From Henriciella marina DSM 19595 (GTDB taxonomy: Bacteria; Pseudomonadota; Alphaproteobacteria; Caulobacterales; Hyphomonadaceae), in NCBI RefSeq assembly GCF_000376805.1, contig NZ_AQXT01000002.1, positions 744,001 through 808,000 of the forward strand: a DNA stretch of 64,000 bases. The letters are read 5' to 3'. Shown piece by piece: positions 10,557 to 19,061 of the stretch (the first letter of the stretch is position 1; each line of letters opens with the position of its first letter). The notes beneath the pieces are model-generated. The model made no database searches, was not told the origin of the DNA, and saw only the letters and a program-made list of their open reading frames with translations. Both the position numbers and the translations under genes were made by a program.

Positions 10557-11998
10557 TGGCCATCAATATCACCATGCCTGCGCTTTCGCCGACCATGGAG
10601 GAAGGCACGCTTGCCCGCTGGCTCGTGAAGCCAGGTGACACGGTTTCGTCCGGCGACATCATTGCTGAAATCGAGACCGACAAGGCGACGATAGAAGTCG
10701 AGGCCGTCGACGAAGGTACGATTGCGCAGATCGTGGTCGATGCCGGTACCGAAGGCGTGAAGGTCAATTCCGTGATCGCCGTCCTCGCCGAGGAAGGCGA
10801 AGACCCCGATAGGGTCGAAGCGCCCAAGAGCGATGCTGGAAACGGCGAGGCAGACGATAAGAAGAAGGCTGAGGCTGAAGCTGAGCCGGAGAAAGATGCC
10901 AAGCCTGACCAGACGAAGGCCGATGATAGCGCCTCCCACAAGAAGAATGCAGAACGCACAACCGACAAGTCGGAGACGGCACAAAAGCCGCGCGAGGCCG
11001 AGAGCAAGGACCTTTCGAAAGAGCTGGAAGGCACGCCGCCAAAGCTGGCGGATGTCGGCTCCGGCAAGGACCGCATCAAGGCGAGCCCGCTCGCACGCAG
11101 GATCGCCGCGCTTCGGGACGTCGATCTCTCTACACTTGAGGGGTCCGGCCCGCACGGGCGTATCGTGAAGGCCGACGTCGAAGCGGCAGAGCCCGGCAAG
11201 AAAAAGGCCGCCCCAGAAAAATCCGCCGCCGGCGCACCATCTGCTGCGCCGCAAGCACCGGACGGCCTCATCCTGCCGCAAGTGCTTGATGACCGCGTCT
11301 ATGACCCTGACAGCTATGAACTCGAACCGCTGGACGGTATGCGCAAGACGGTCGCCAAGCGCCTGACGCAAAGCTTCATGCAGGTGCCGCACTTCCCGCT
11401 CAACATCGACATCAAGCTCGACAAGCTTCTGGCGTCTCGCGCCGACATCAATGAGGCGGCGCCAGAGGGCGTGAAGATCTCGGTCAATGACATGCTGATC
11501 AAGGCATCTGCCCTGGCGCTCATGTCAGAACCAGATTGCAATGCGAGCTTCACCGACAAGGGCATCGCCTACCACAAGTCGGCGCATATTTCGGTGGCAG
11601 TCGCGATAGATGGCGGCCTCATCACGCCGGTCATCCGCGATGCGCAGACTAAGGGTCTTGCGACGATCTCAAGAGAGATGAAAGACCTCGCCACGCGGGC
11701 ACGCGAGCGCAAGCTCAAGCCTCAGGAATATTCCGGCGGGACGTTCTCAATCTCGAACCTCGGCATGTTTGGCATCAAGTCCTTTGGCTCGATCATCAAC
11801 CAGCCTGAAGGCATGATCCTGTCTGTCGGGGCAGGGGAGAAGCGTGCCGTCGTCAATGAGGCCGATGAGGTTGTGCCGGCAACGGTGATGACTGTGACGC
11901 TGTCATGCGACCACCGCGTCATTGGCGGGGCAGAGGGGGCTAAATGGCTCGCCGCCTTCAAGCGCTATGTCGAACACCCGCAGAGCATGCTGCTTTAG
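10556..11998 (+). CDS. pdhC: Dihydrolipoamide acetyltransferase, E2 of pyruvate dehydrogenase
   Basis: 480 residues. Lipoyl domain at 1-80 ([17 protein letters not shown]), a charged Ala/Glu/Lys linker (about 85-165), a peripheral-subunit-binding domain (about 175-212, [18 protein letters not shown]...[11 protein letters not shown]) and the catalytic core (about 250-480). E2 transfers the acetyl group to CoA and forms the complex core. Oddity: the catalytic motif, normally HxxxDG, reads H453-R-V-I-G457-G, so the Asp is replaced by Gly (GGC at 11924-11926). The start at ATG 10556 is set by the lipoyl-domain beginning [15 protein letters not shown]; upstream in-frame codons are shadow sequence. 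Confidence 0.95.
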   Translation: MAINITMPALSPTMEEGTLARWLVKPGDTVSSGDIIAEIETDKATIEVEAVDEGTIAQIVVDAGTEGVKVNSVIAVLAEEGEDPDRVEAPKSDAGNGEADDKKKAEAEAEPEKDAKPDQTKADDSASHKKNAERTTDKSETAQKPREAESKDLSKELEGTPPKLADVGSGKDRIKASPLARRIAALRDVDLSTLEGSGPHGRIVKADVEAAEPGKKKAAPEKSAAGAPSAAPQAPDGLILPQVLDDRVYDPDSYELEPLDGMRKTVAKRLTQSFMQVPHFPLNIDIKLDKLLASRADINEAAPEGVKISVNDMLIKASALALMSEPDCNASFTDKGIAYHKSAHISVAVAIDGGLITPVIRDAQTKGLATISREMKDLATRARERKLKPQEYSGGTFSISNLGMFGIKSFGSIINQPEGMILSVGAGEKRAVVNEADEVVPATVMTVTLSCDHRVIGGAEGAKWLAAFKRYVEHPQSMLL

Positions 11999-12013
11999 AA
12001 CTGGAGGCCAAGA

Positions 12014-13423
12014 ATGGCTGACTATGATCTCATCGTCATCGGCTCCGGCCCTGGCGGATATGTTGCTGCAATTCGCGCAACCCAGCTTGGGTTGAAGACA
12101 GCCATTGTCGAGCGCGAGAGCCTGGGGGGCATCTGCCTCAACTGGGGCTGTATCCCGACCAAGGCGCTGCTGCGGTCGGCGGAGGTTCTGCACTATGCCA
12201 AGAACGCCGAGCAGTTCGGTCTGAAGATCGACAAGGCTGGCTTTGATCTCGACGCGGTTGTCAAACGCTCTCGCGGTGTCGCCAAGCAGCTTTCTTCCGG
12301 CGTCAGCCACCTCATGAAGAAGAACAAGATCGATGTCATCATGGGTGAGGCGACCCTGAAGAACGGCAAGCCTGTACCGACCGTGTCGGTCAAGGACAAG
12401 GGCGGCAAGACAAACGAATACAAGGCAAAGAACGTCATTCTTGCGACAGGGGCTCGGGCGCGCGCTATCCCTCAGGCAGGCCTTGAACCGGACGGCGATC
12501 TGGTCTGGACTTATCGCGAAGCCATGGTGCCGAAGGAAACGCCAAAGAAGCTGCTCGTCATCGGATCAGGGGCCATCGGGATTGAGTTTGCGAGCTTCTA
12601 TAACGAGCTTGGCAGCGACGTGACGGTAGTCGAAGCCGTCGACCGGATCCTGCCTGTCGAGGACGAGGAAATCTCGACGTTCGCACGCAAACAGTTCGAG
12701 AAGCAGGGCATCAAGTTCCATACGGGCGCGCAGGTCAAATCCCTCAAGAAGGGCAAAGGCAAAGTTACCGCTGACATATCTTCGGGCGACAAGACCGAGC
12801 AGCTAGAGGTTGACCGCGTCATCCTCGCCATCGGTATCGTCGGCAATGTCGAAGGCCTCGGCCTGGAAGAGCTGGGCGTGAAGGTCGAGAAGACCCATGT
12901 GGTGGTCGACGGCTTTGGCCGGACCGATGTTGATGGGCTGTATGCGATCGGAGACCTAACGGGCGGCCCATGGCTCGCACACAAGGCAAGCCATGAAGGC
13001 GTCATGTGCGTCGAGGGCATTGCGGGCGCGAAGGACGCGCACGCCTTTGATCCCTGGAACGTGCCGGGCTGTACCTATTCGCACCCGCAGATCGCCTCGG
13101 TTGGTCTTACTGAAGCGCAGGCGAAAGAGGCCGGTCACAAGGTCAAGGTTGGAAAGTTCCCCTTTATCGGCAACGGCAAGGCAATTGCGCTTGGTGCAAG
13201 CGAAGGTCTGGTGAAGACGGTCTTCGACGCTGAGACGGGCGAATTGCTCGGCGCCCATATGATCGGCGCGGAAGTGACGGAACTCATCCAGGGCTATGTC
13301 ATCGCAAGGGAAGGCGAGCTGACGGAAGAGACCCTGATGCACACCATCTTCCCGCATCCGACCCTCTCGGAAATGATGCATGAGAGCGTGCTGGCTTCGC
13401 AGGGCCGGGTCATTCACATGTAA
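12014..13423 (+). CDS. lpdA: Dihydrolipoyl dehydrogenase (E3)
   Basis: 469 residues. This flavoenzyme reoxidises dihydrolipoamide with NAD+. The FAD-binding GSGPGGYVAAIRATQLG, the redox disulfide motif GGICLNWGCIPTKALL, the NAD-binding GSGAIGIEFASFYNELG, the second FAD motif YAIGDLTGGPWLAHKA and the C-terminal active-site HTIFPHPTLSE (His/Glu) are intact. GGAGG lies before the ATG at 12014, 15 bp after pdhC. It is the last PDH gene; pdeM follows after 72 bp. Confidence 0.97.
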   Translation: MADYDLIVIGSGPGGYVAAIRATQLGLKTAIVERESLGGICLNWGCIPTKALLRSAEVLHYAKNAEQFGLKIDKAGFDLDAVVKRSRGVAKQLSSGVSHLMKKNKIDVIMGEATLKNGKPVPTVSVKDKGGKTNEYKAKNVILATGARARAIPQAGLEPDGDLVWTYREAMVPKETPKKLLVIGSGAIGIEFASFYNELGSDVTVVEAVDRILPVEDEEISTFARKQFEKQGIKFHTGAQVKSLKKGKGKVTADISSGDKTEQLEVDRVILAIGIVGNVEGLGLEELGVKVEKTHVVVDGFGRTDVDGLYAIGDLTGGPWLAHKASHEGVMCVEGIAGAKDAHAFDPWNVPGCTYSHPQIASVGLTEAQAKEAGHKVKVGKFPFIGNGKAIALGASEGLVKTVFDAETGELLGAHMIGAEVTELIQGYVIAREGELTEETLMHTIFPHPTLSEMMHESVLASQGRVIHM

Positions 13424-13495
13424 TCGGCTAGAGAGGCGCAGTCCGACCCGCATCCCGAAATTGACCTGTTGCGCGGCGCCCGGCATGTTCGGGTC

Positions 13496-14230
13496 ATGTC
13501 GGCACCCCTCAGAAACACCGGGTATACAGTCCAGCTGCACCTTCGCGGCGAGCTGTTTACACCGCTCGCCCAAGGCGCACTCTGGTGGGCTGCCGAGCGC
13601 ACGCTAGTCGTGTCTGACCTCCATCTGGAGAAGGGCTCAAGCTATGCCCGGCGCGGTCAGCTGCTCCCGCCATACGATACCAGCGCGACGCTGAAACTGG
13701 TTGAAGCGCTTGTCGCAGAGTTTGCACCAGATTGCGTCATTTCCCTTGGCGACAGCTTTCATGACCCGCTTGCTGAAGCGCGGCTATCACCCGCAGAGCG
13801 CGTGCGGATACGTGCGCTGACAGCGCAGACGGACTGGGTCTGGGTAGAGGGAAACCATGATCCTGATCCCCCGGCTCATCTTGGCGGCCGGGGCGTGAAA
13901 GTGTTACGAAAGGGCCCTTGCGTCTTCCGCCACGAGCCGACTGGAGAGGCGGGTGAGCTTTCGGGACACCTTCACCCAGTGGCACGCGTCAGAGGCCGCG
14001 GCCGCTCCCTGCGCCGCAAGTGCTTCGTTACCGACGGGCATCGGCTCATCATGCCGTCCATGGGTACATTTACAGGCGGTTTGAATATTCTCGACGACGC
14101 CGTCAGCCGCCACTTCACGGGTGGCCTGATGGTGTTTGCGGCGGGCGATGCCCACGTTCACATGGTCGACCGCAGGCTGCTTACGCATGATATCGCGAAC
14201 ACACAGCGGGGTGGTCACTGGCGTTTGTAA
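13496..14230 (+). CDS. pdeM: PdeM-type metallophosphoesterase (ligase-associated DNA damage response endonuclease)
   Basis: 244 residues. The calcineurin-like metallophosphoesterase motifs appear in order: VVSDLHLEKGSSYARRG, GDSFHD, VEGNHDPD and SGHLHPV, followed by a C-terminal MPSMGTFTGGLNILD segment that matches the PdeM family. PdeM genes often cluster with an ATP-dependent DNA ligase, an Lhr-type helicase and an exonuclease; none is present here. ATG 13496 is chosen over a TTG nine codons upstream. It follows lpdA in the same direction but is functionally unrelated. Confidence 0.82.
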   Translation: MSAPLRNTGYTVQLHLRGELFTPLAQGALWWAAERTLVVSDLHLEKGSSYARRGQLLPPYDTSATLKLVEALVAEFAPDCVISLGDSFHDPLAEARLSPAERVRIRALTAQTDWVWVEGNHDPDPPAHLGGRGVKVLRKGPCVFRHEPTGEAGELSGHLHPVARVRGRGRSLRRKCFVTDGHRLIMPSMGTFTGGLNILDDAVSRHFTGGLMVFAAGDAHVHMVDRRLLTHDIANTQRGGHWRL

Positions 14231-14276
14231 TCATGTGACTTTGTCCTAGGTCAGGGACTGGTAAATAGAGGTCTAC

Positions 14277-15113
14277 ATGGAACAGCTTCAGGATATCGAT
14301 CTAAACACGCTCTTTGCGGAATACTGGCCATCGTTGCTGAGCGGCGCGCTGAAAGTCATTGGCGCGCTTCTGGTGCTTGTCATTGGTCTGCGGATCGCGG
14401 GCTGGCTCTCAAGTGTTGTTCGCAAGCAGATGGCAAAGCGCAATGGCGTGGACGAGACCCTGGGCGCGTTCTTCGGCTCACTGGTTCGCTGGTTTGTCAC
14501 AGCGGCAGTTTTGATCGCGTCGCTACAGGTGTTCGGGGTGCAGGCAACCAGCTTCGTGGCCGTGCTTGGTGCGCTGACGCTAGCCATTGGTCTTTCGCTT
14601 CAGGGCGCGCTCGGCAATATTGCCTCGGGCGTGATGATCATGCTGTTCCGGCCCTACAAGATCGGTGACTTCGTGGAGATTGCGGACGCTGTAGGTACCG
14701 TCAAAGAGATCAATCTCTTCCAGACGATCCTTGCGACGCTCGACAATGTGAAGATCATCATCCCGAACACGGAAGCCATTGACGGCATCATCAAGAACTT
14801 CTCCGGATACGATACGCGTCGCTGCGATATTGTTTTCGGCATCGATTATGATGATGACATGGACAAGGCACTGGCCATCATCAAAGGTATCGTGGATCAG
14901 GACGAACGCGTTTTCAGCGATCCAGAACCGTTCGTGAAAGTTACGAATCTCGGCGATAGCTCGGTCGATATTACGTGCCGACTCTGGTGTAACGCCAGCG
15001 AACTCTGGAATTTGAAGTTCGACATGATCAAGCGCGTCAAGTCAGCGTTCGATGATCAGGGTATTTCCATTCCCTATCCGCATCGTACACTTGTTCAGAA
15101 GGTCGCGAACTAG
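14277..15113 (+). CDS. Small-conductance mechanosensitive channel, MscS family
   Basis: 278 residues. Three N-terminal membrane segments (about 18-42, 62-85 and 90-115) end in the Gly/Ala-rich pore helix FVAVLGALTLAIGLSLQGALGNIASGVMIM. The beta domain follows (RPYKIGDFVEIADAVGTVKEINLFQT, then IIIPNTEAIDGIIKNFS) and then the C-terminal alpha/beta domain. Such channels open under membrane tension and release solutes on osmotic downshock. Length matches E. coli MscS (286). GGTCT precedes the ATG with no strong Shine-Dalgarno. It is followed by a small membrane protein gene. Confidence 0.93.
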   Translation: MEQLQDIDLNTLFAEYWPSLLSGALKVIGALLVLVIGLRIAGWLSSVVRKQMAKRNGVDETLGAFFGSLVRWFVTAAVLIASLQVFGVQATSFVAVLGALTLAIGLSLQGALGNIASGVMIMLFRPYKIGDFVEIADAVGTVKEINLFQTILATLDNVKIIIPNTEAIDGIIKNFSGYDTRRCDIVFGIDYDDDMDKALAIIKGIVDQDERVFSDPEPFVKVTNLGDSSVDITCRLWCNASELWNLKFDMIKRVKSAFDDQGISIPYPHRTLVQKVAN

Positions 15114-15144
15114 GCCATGGCGAAGACAGGGAAGCTCAGTGCAG

Positions 15145-15510
15145 ATGTCAGATAGCAGCCTTGTCGAAACCCCAATCGTGACCAAAGTGGATGATGAGAC
15201 CGGACAGCCGGTCCCGCCACCTCCGCCGCCACGTCCGCTCGCCGCCAGGCTGTTTTCAGTCGGCGTCTGGGAATTTGTCCAACTGCTGGCCCTCAGCATT
15301 ATTGTTGGATTGTTCCTGCTCGCACTGGATTTCAGCCCCGAACGCGAGGGCATAAACATTGGCGGTGCGCTCTGGGAGCTCGTGCAGACGCTGTTCAGCG
15401 CCTTCCTCTGGATAGTGCGTACTTTCTGGAAGCCACTTCTCGCTGGGGCAGCCATTGTACTACCGGTGTGGCTTATCTGGAGGGTCCTCAGTTTGCCCTT
15501 TCGCAAATAG
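15145..15510 (+). CDS. Small multi-pass membrane protein with a polyproline linker, unknown function
   Basis: 121 residues. An acidic N-terminus is followed by six consecutive prolines (residues 24-29) plus RPL. Hydrophobic segments lie at about 44-61 (FVQLLALSIIVGLFLLAL), 74-91 and 96-112. I do not recognise a family. It starts 31 bp after the MscS gene, so the two may be co-transcribed and the product could work in the same membrane context; that is inference. ATG 15145 is preferred, with a GTG two codons earlier. The polyproline run could stall ribosomes and need EF-P. Confidence 0.65.
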   Translation: MSDSSLVETPIVTKVDDETGQPVPPPPPPRPLAARLFSVGVWEFVQLLALSIIVGLFLLALDFSPEREGINIGGALWELVQTLFSAFLWIVRTFWKPLLAGAAIVLPVWLIWRVLSLPFRK

Positions 15511-15554
15511 GAACACGAGTTAAGGTCGCCCAAAATATCAAAGGGAGACGAACC

Positions 15555-16457
15555 GTGGATACAGACAAGCTGATGTTCAAGCCGGGGCTCATGACCGGAG
15601 AACGCATTCTCGTGACCGGTGGTGGTACGGGGCTGGGCAAGGAAATGGCCGAGGGCTTTCTGAAACTCGGCGCCGAGGTTCACATCTGTGGCCGGCGCGG
15701 TCAGGTTTGCGAAGAGACAGCGAAAGAATTGATGGACCGTCATGGCGGCAAAGTGGTGCCGCATGCCTGCGATATCCGCGTTGCAGAAGCCATTACCGAC
15801 ATGAATGATGGGATCTGGTCGAAGCACGGGCCACTCACCGGTCTGGTGAACAATGCCGCCGGCAACTTTATTTCCAGAACCGAAGACCTCTCCATTCGCG
15901 GCTTCGATGCGATTTCGAACATCGTGTTTCGCGGCAGCTTTTACATGACCCACGACATCGGCAAGCGCTGGATCGCTGAGAAACGGCGCGGCAATGTTAC
16001 CTCCATCCTGACCACATGGGTCTGGAATGGTGGGCCTTTTGTTGTCCCGTCCGCCATGTCAAAGGCCGCAGTCAATACGATGACGCAAAGCCTCGCGGTT
16101 GAATGGGGCCGCTATGGCCTTCGCTTCAACGCCATCGCGCCGGGTCCTTTCCCGACCGAGGGCATGTCCAAGCGGCTTTCTCCGGACGCAGAAGGCGCCA
16201 AACGCATGGATTCAGGTGCAGCTAACCCGATGGGCCGCGTCGGTGAGATGCATGAGCTCGTGAACCTTGCCGTTCTTCTAATGGGACCGGGCGCCGAATA
16301 CATCAACGGGCAGACCATCGCGATAGACGGCGCCATGTACAACGCGTCTGGCGGCAACTTTGCTCAGCTCACGCAGTGGGGCGACGAAGAGTGGAAGGCG
16401 GCAAGGGATGCAATCGAAGCGACCAATGCCCAGGACAAGGCCAAACGAACAGTCTAG
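15555..16457 (+). CDS. SDR family oxidoreductase, 2,4-dienoyl-CoA reductase-like
   Basis: 300 residues from GTG 15555, chosen because AAGGGAGA lies 6 nt upstream. The Rossmann motif is VTGGGTGLGKEMAEGF and the NNAAG motif is LVNNAAGNF. The classical YxxxK is absent; the segment reads FVVPSAMSKAAVNTMTQSLAVEW, with Ser where Tyr is usual, as in mitochondrial-type 2,4-dienoyl-CoA reductases. The matching RFNAIAPGPFPTEGM segment supports that family, which acts on unsaturated acyl-CoA during beta-oxidation. Substrate is inferred from motif similarity. It converges with the ATP-grasp ligase gene, 4 bp apart. Confidence 0.8.
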   Translation: MDTDKLMFKPGLMTGERILVTGGGTGLGKEMAEGFLKLGAEVHICGRRGQVCEETAKELMDRHGGKVVPHACDIRVAEAITDMNDGIWSKHGPLTGLVNNAAGNFISRTEDLSIRGFDAISNIVFRGSFYMTHDIGKRWIAEKRRGNVTSILTTWVWNGGPFVVPSAMSKAAVNTMTQSLAVEWGRYGLRFNAIAPGPFPTEGMSKRLSPDAEGAKRMDSGAANPMGRVGEMHELVNLAVLLMGPGAEYINGQTIAIDGAMYNASGGNFAQLTQWGDEEWKAARDAIEATNAQDKAKRTV

Positions 16458-16461
16458 CTCG

Positions 16462-17454
16462 CTAACGGACCGGTTCGTCGCCCGGCGCGATGAACCGGTC
16501 CAGCGGCTCGCCTCTCCAGTTGGCGTGCGCGATCTCGATCCGCTCGTGCACGTCATCCGGTACCGATGGCAGCTTGTGGATCGGGAGGAGAAGCGGGCGC
16601 AAACCCTTGAGGTTGGCGGTCTGGATGGCGATGCCGGGGCGGGCATTGAGCTCAAGCAGGGTAGGGCCCTTATTCTCGCAGATCACGATATCGACGCCAA
16701 CATAGCCAAGCCCGACATGCTTGCCGAGGCGGCTGGCCAGCTCGAGGATTTCTGACCAGGAAGGCACCTGGAAGTCGCGGACCGGGGTTTCGAAGTCTGG
16801 GTGAACATCGACAGAATCATTGTGCTGGACGCCGCGCGTGGTGATGCCAGTCACAAGATCGATGCCTGCGCCAATGCCGCCCTGGTGAAGATTTGCCTTC
16901 CCGTCAGACTCTGCTGTCGGAAGACGCAGCATGGCCATGACCGGAATACCCCGGAAAACGATGACCCGGACATCAGGGACGCCGCCGAATGCCAGTTTCG
17001 AGAATGCCGAATGCGGTACGAGGCGTTCTTCGATCATTACCTGATCCGAGCCATCGCCCATGGAGAACATTCCGCTCAACATATTGTTGAGATGATACCG
17101 GACGTCCGGCCATGGGACAATCTGGCCATTCATCCGGCGAAGACCGGTCTTGGCAACGCCATTGAATACCATGATCCCGCCCCCGCCAGAGCCGTTTGAC
17201 GGCTTTACAACGAAGGACCGGTGCTTCTGGGCGACCTCTTCAATGATGTGCATCTCGCCGCCATAGCGAATGACGCCGTAGAGTTCAGGCACGGTCACGC
17301 CAGCCTCTATGGCCAGTTTCTTGGTGATGACCTTGTCGTCGACCAGCGGATAAAGACGGCGCGGATTATAGGAGATGATGAAGTCGAGGTTACGGCTATT
17401 GATGCCGAGCACGCCGGCCTTTGCCAGCCGCGAAACTGGACCGAGCCTCAGCAT
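16462..17454 (-). CDS. RimK-like ATP-grasp ligase (alpha-L-glutamate ligase-like)
   Basis: 330 residues. The ATP-grasp fold is visible: a Lys-rich pre-domain (LVDDKVITKKLAIEAGVTVPE), the ATP-binding KPSNGSGGGGI loop (K84), the VMIEERLV segment and the metal-binding LLELNARPG (E268, N270). RimK-type enzymes join amino acids, often glutamate, to a carboxyl group. The substrate here is unknown. It starts 2 bp after the inactive transglutaminase/7TM gene and ends the three-gene cassette. No signal peptide is seen, so it acts in the cytoplasm. Confidence 0.88.
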   Translation of the reverse strand: MLRLGPVSRLAKAGVLGINSRNLDFIISYNPRRLYPLVDDKVITKKLAIEAGVTVPELYGVIRYGGEMHIIEEVAQKHRSFVVKPSNGSGGGGIMVFNGVAKTGLRRMNGQIVPWPDVRYHLNNMLSGMFSMGDGSDQVMIEERLVPHSAFSKLAFGGVPDVRVIVFRGIPVMAMLRLPTAESDGKANLHQGGIGAGIDLVTGITTRGVQHNDSVDVHPDFETPVRDFQVPSWSEILELASRLGKHVGLGYVGVDIVICENKGPTLLELNARPGIAIQTANLKGLRPLLLPIHKLPSVPDDVHERIEIAHANWRGEPLDRFIAPGDEPVR

Positions 17455-17456
17455 TC

Positions 17457-19022
17457 TCAGTTCCGTCCCTCATTGGCCAGAACCTTGAACCGGAAATACT
17501 CGGTCACCTTGTAACCTGTATAGCGGCCAAGGAGCAGCACGCCCGCCAAGACGATCAGCAACAGCTCCGGGAAGACGATGGCGATGTGCTCGATATATTC
17601 GCTGGTCAGAATGTAATAAGCCGGTATGGCCCCCGCGAGCGAGCCAGCTGCTTTCTTGAGCGCCTCTGAAGCCCCGTCTTCTTCCCAGGTAAGCGACATA
17701 CGCTCGATCGTCATGGTGATGATGACCAGTGGGAAGAGGGAGATCGAGAGACCAGTCTGGATACCCATGGCTTCACCAGCGAGCGCAATGAACATCATCA
17801 CGAAGGTCACGATGATGAGTACGGCCGCCAGTCGTGGCACGAGCAGGAGCTGAAGCTGATTGAAGTAAGCCCGCAGCAGGAGACCCACGGCGACGATACC
17901 CACAAACAGCATTATCCCCGTAATCAGCTGGGTTTCACGGAATGCCAGCGCGATCAGGACGGGCATGAACGTGCCAAAGGCTGGCATGCCGATTACCTGT
18001 TTCAGGATGACGATGATGAGCGCGCCTAGTGGGATCAGCAGAAGGACGCGGAAGACGAGCTGCAGGTCGATCGGCAGGCTGAGGAGTGAGGTTGCATTGA
18101 CCCAAGGGGCGTATTCCTGGCCGCGCTCCAGCGCCCGCGAAAGCTGGCTCTCAAAGTTGCGCGCAACCGACCAGGAGACGCCGAGGCGGGTGAAGCCGTC
18201 ACCGGAGACAATCGGTTGACGGTCATAGACAATCGGCAAGGCGCGCGCATCATCGAGTGGCTCGGCTGTGGTGCCGCTCGCGCTGACCCAGCGGTCGCCG
18301 AGCCAGTACTCTATCCATGTCTGGAGCGGCGCCTGGCGCGTATCTGTGTCGAGAATGATGCCCTGGACGTGGCGCGCAGGTGTACCAGCCGCGTTGAGAA
18401 GAAAGACAAGCCGGTCCGACGCGTTCGAGATTTCTGGCGGACCGCCCTCAATGATGGTCGAGATGCGATCGTCGCCTTCATCAGAGCTGAGCCGGGCAAG
18501 TTGCGCGATGAAACTCCGCTCGCCCGCAGATTTCTCGAGAGCTTCTGTCAGAACCGAATCGAGAGCCACGAGTAGCGGGGTGGCATTCTCCTGGATCGCG
18601 CGCCGTCGTTCAGACCGCCGGAAATCTGAAACGGCATCCGGTGTGGGGCGGTTCTGTGACGAGTAACGCTGATCAACGGAAATCAGCTTGGCGCTGTAGA
18701 ACAGGACGGCGCTGCCATCTTGTGCGCGCCGTTCGAAGATAGCCTGGCGGCCAGCTTCACTATTGTCCGTTTCAACCCCAAAGCCGGACGCGACGAAGCT
18801 TTCATCAACGACCGTGAAAGGTCCTTCCGAGTTTGGCAGGGCAAGGCGGAGCGTAACCGGGTCACCCCGGCCACGGAAAGAAATCTTGGCTTCGATCGTC
18901 CAGGTATCGGAATCAAGGTTGGGCACCACGGGAAAGCCGAGGCGGGTCACCTTATATGAAAAGATGCCGAGCGCGGCCGCAATGAGTGCGCCCACGATAA
19001 TCAGCAATTGTGTCTGTTTCAA
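17457..19022 (-). CDS. Inactive transglutaminase-like domain fused to a 7TM region
   Basis: 521 residues. One N-terminal membrane segment (about 6-24), a periplasmic region (about 30-305) and about seven membrane helices (about 315-505: VFRVLLLIPLGALIIVIL, LLLVPRLAAVLIIVTFVMMF, others). Within the periplasmic part LVFLLNAAGTPARHVQGIIL is the transglutaminase signature helix-strand, but the catalytic Cys position upstream is occupied by SNASDR, so the domain looks inactive and perhaps binds peptides. This architecture is known to be encoded beside RimK-like ligases. It sits 39 bp downstream of the retropepsin gene. Confidence 0.87.
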   Translation of the reverse strand: MKQTQLLIIVGALIAAALGIFSYKVTRLGFPVVPNLDSDTWTIEAKISFRGRGDPVTLRLALPNSEGPFTVVDESFVASGFGVETDNSEAGRQAIFERRAQDGSAVLFYSAKLISVDQRYSSQNRPTPDAVSDFRRSERRRAIQENATPLLVALDSVLTEALEKSAGERSFIAQLARLSSDEGDDRISTIIEGGPPEISNASDRLVFLLNAAGTPARHVQGIILDTDTRQAPLQTWIEYWLGDRWVSASGTTAEPLDDARALPIVYDRQPIVSGDGFTRLGVSWSVARNFESQLSRALERGQEYAPWVNATSLLSLPIDLQLVFRVLLLIPLGALIIVILKQVIGMPAFGTFMPVLIALAFRETQLITGIMLFVGIVAVGLLLRAYFNQLQLLLVPRLAAVLIIVTFVMMFIALAGEAMGIQTGLSISLFPLVIITMTIERMSLTWEEDGASEALKKAAGSLAGAIPAYYILTSEYIEHIAIVFPELLLIVLAGVLLLGRYTGYKVTEYFRFKVLANEGRN

Positions 19023-19061
19023 AAACTGACTCCGACTCGCCCCATTGAGACCTTGGCTGGG

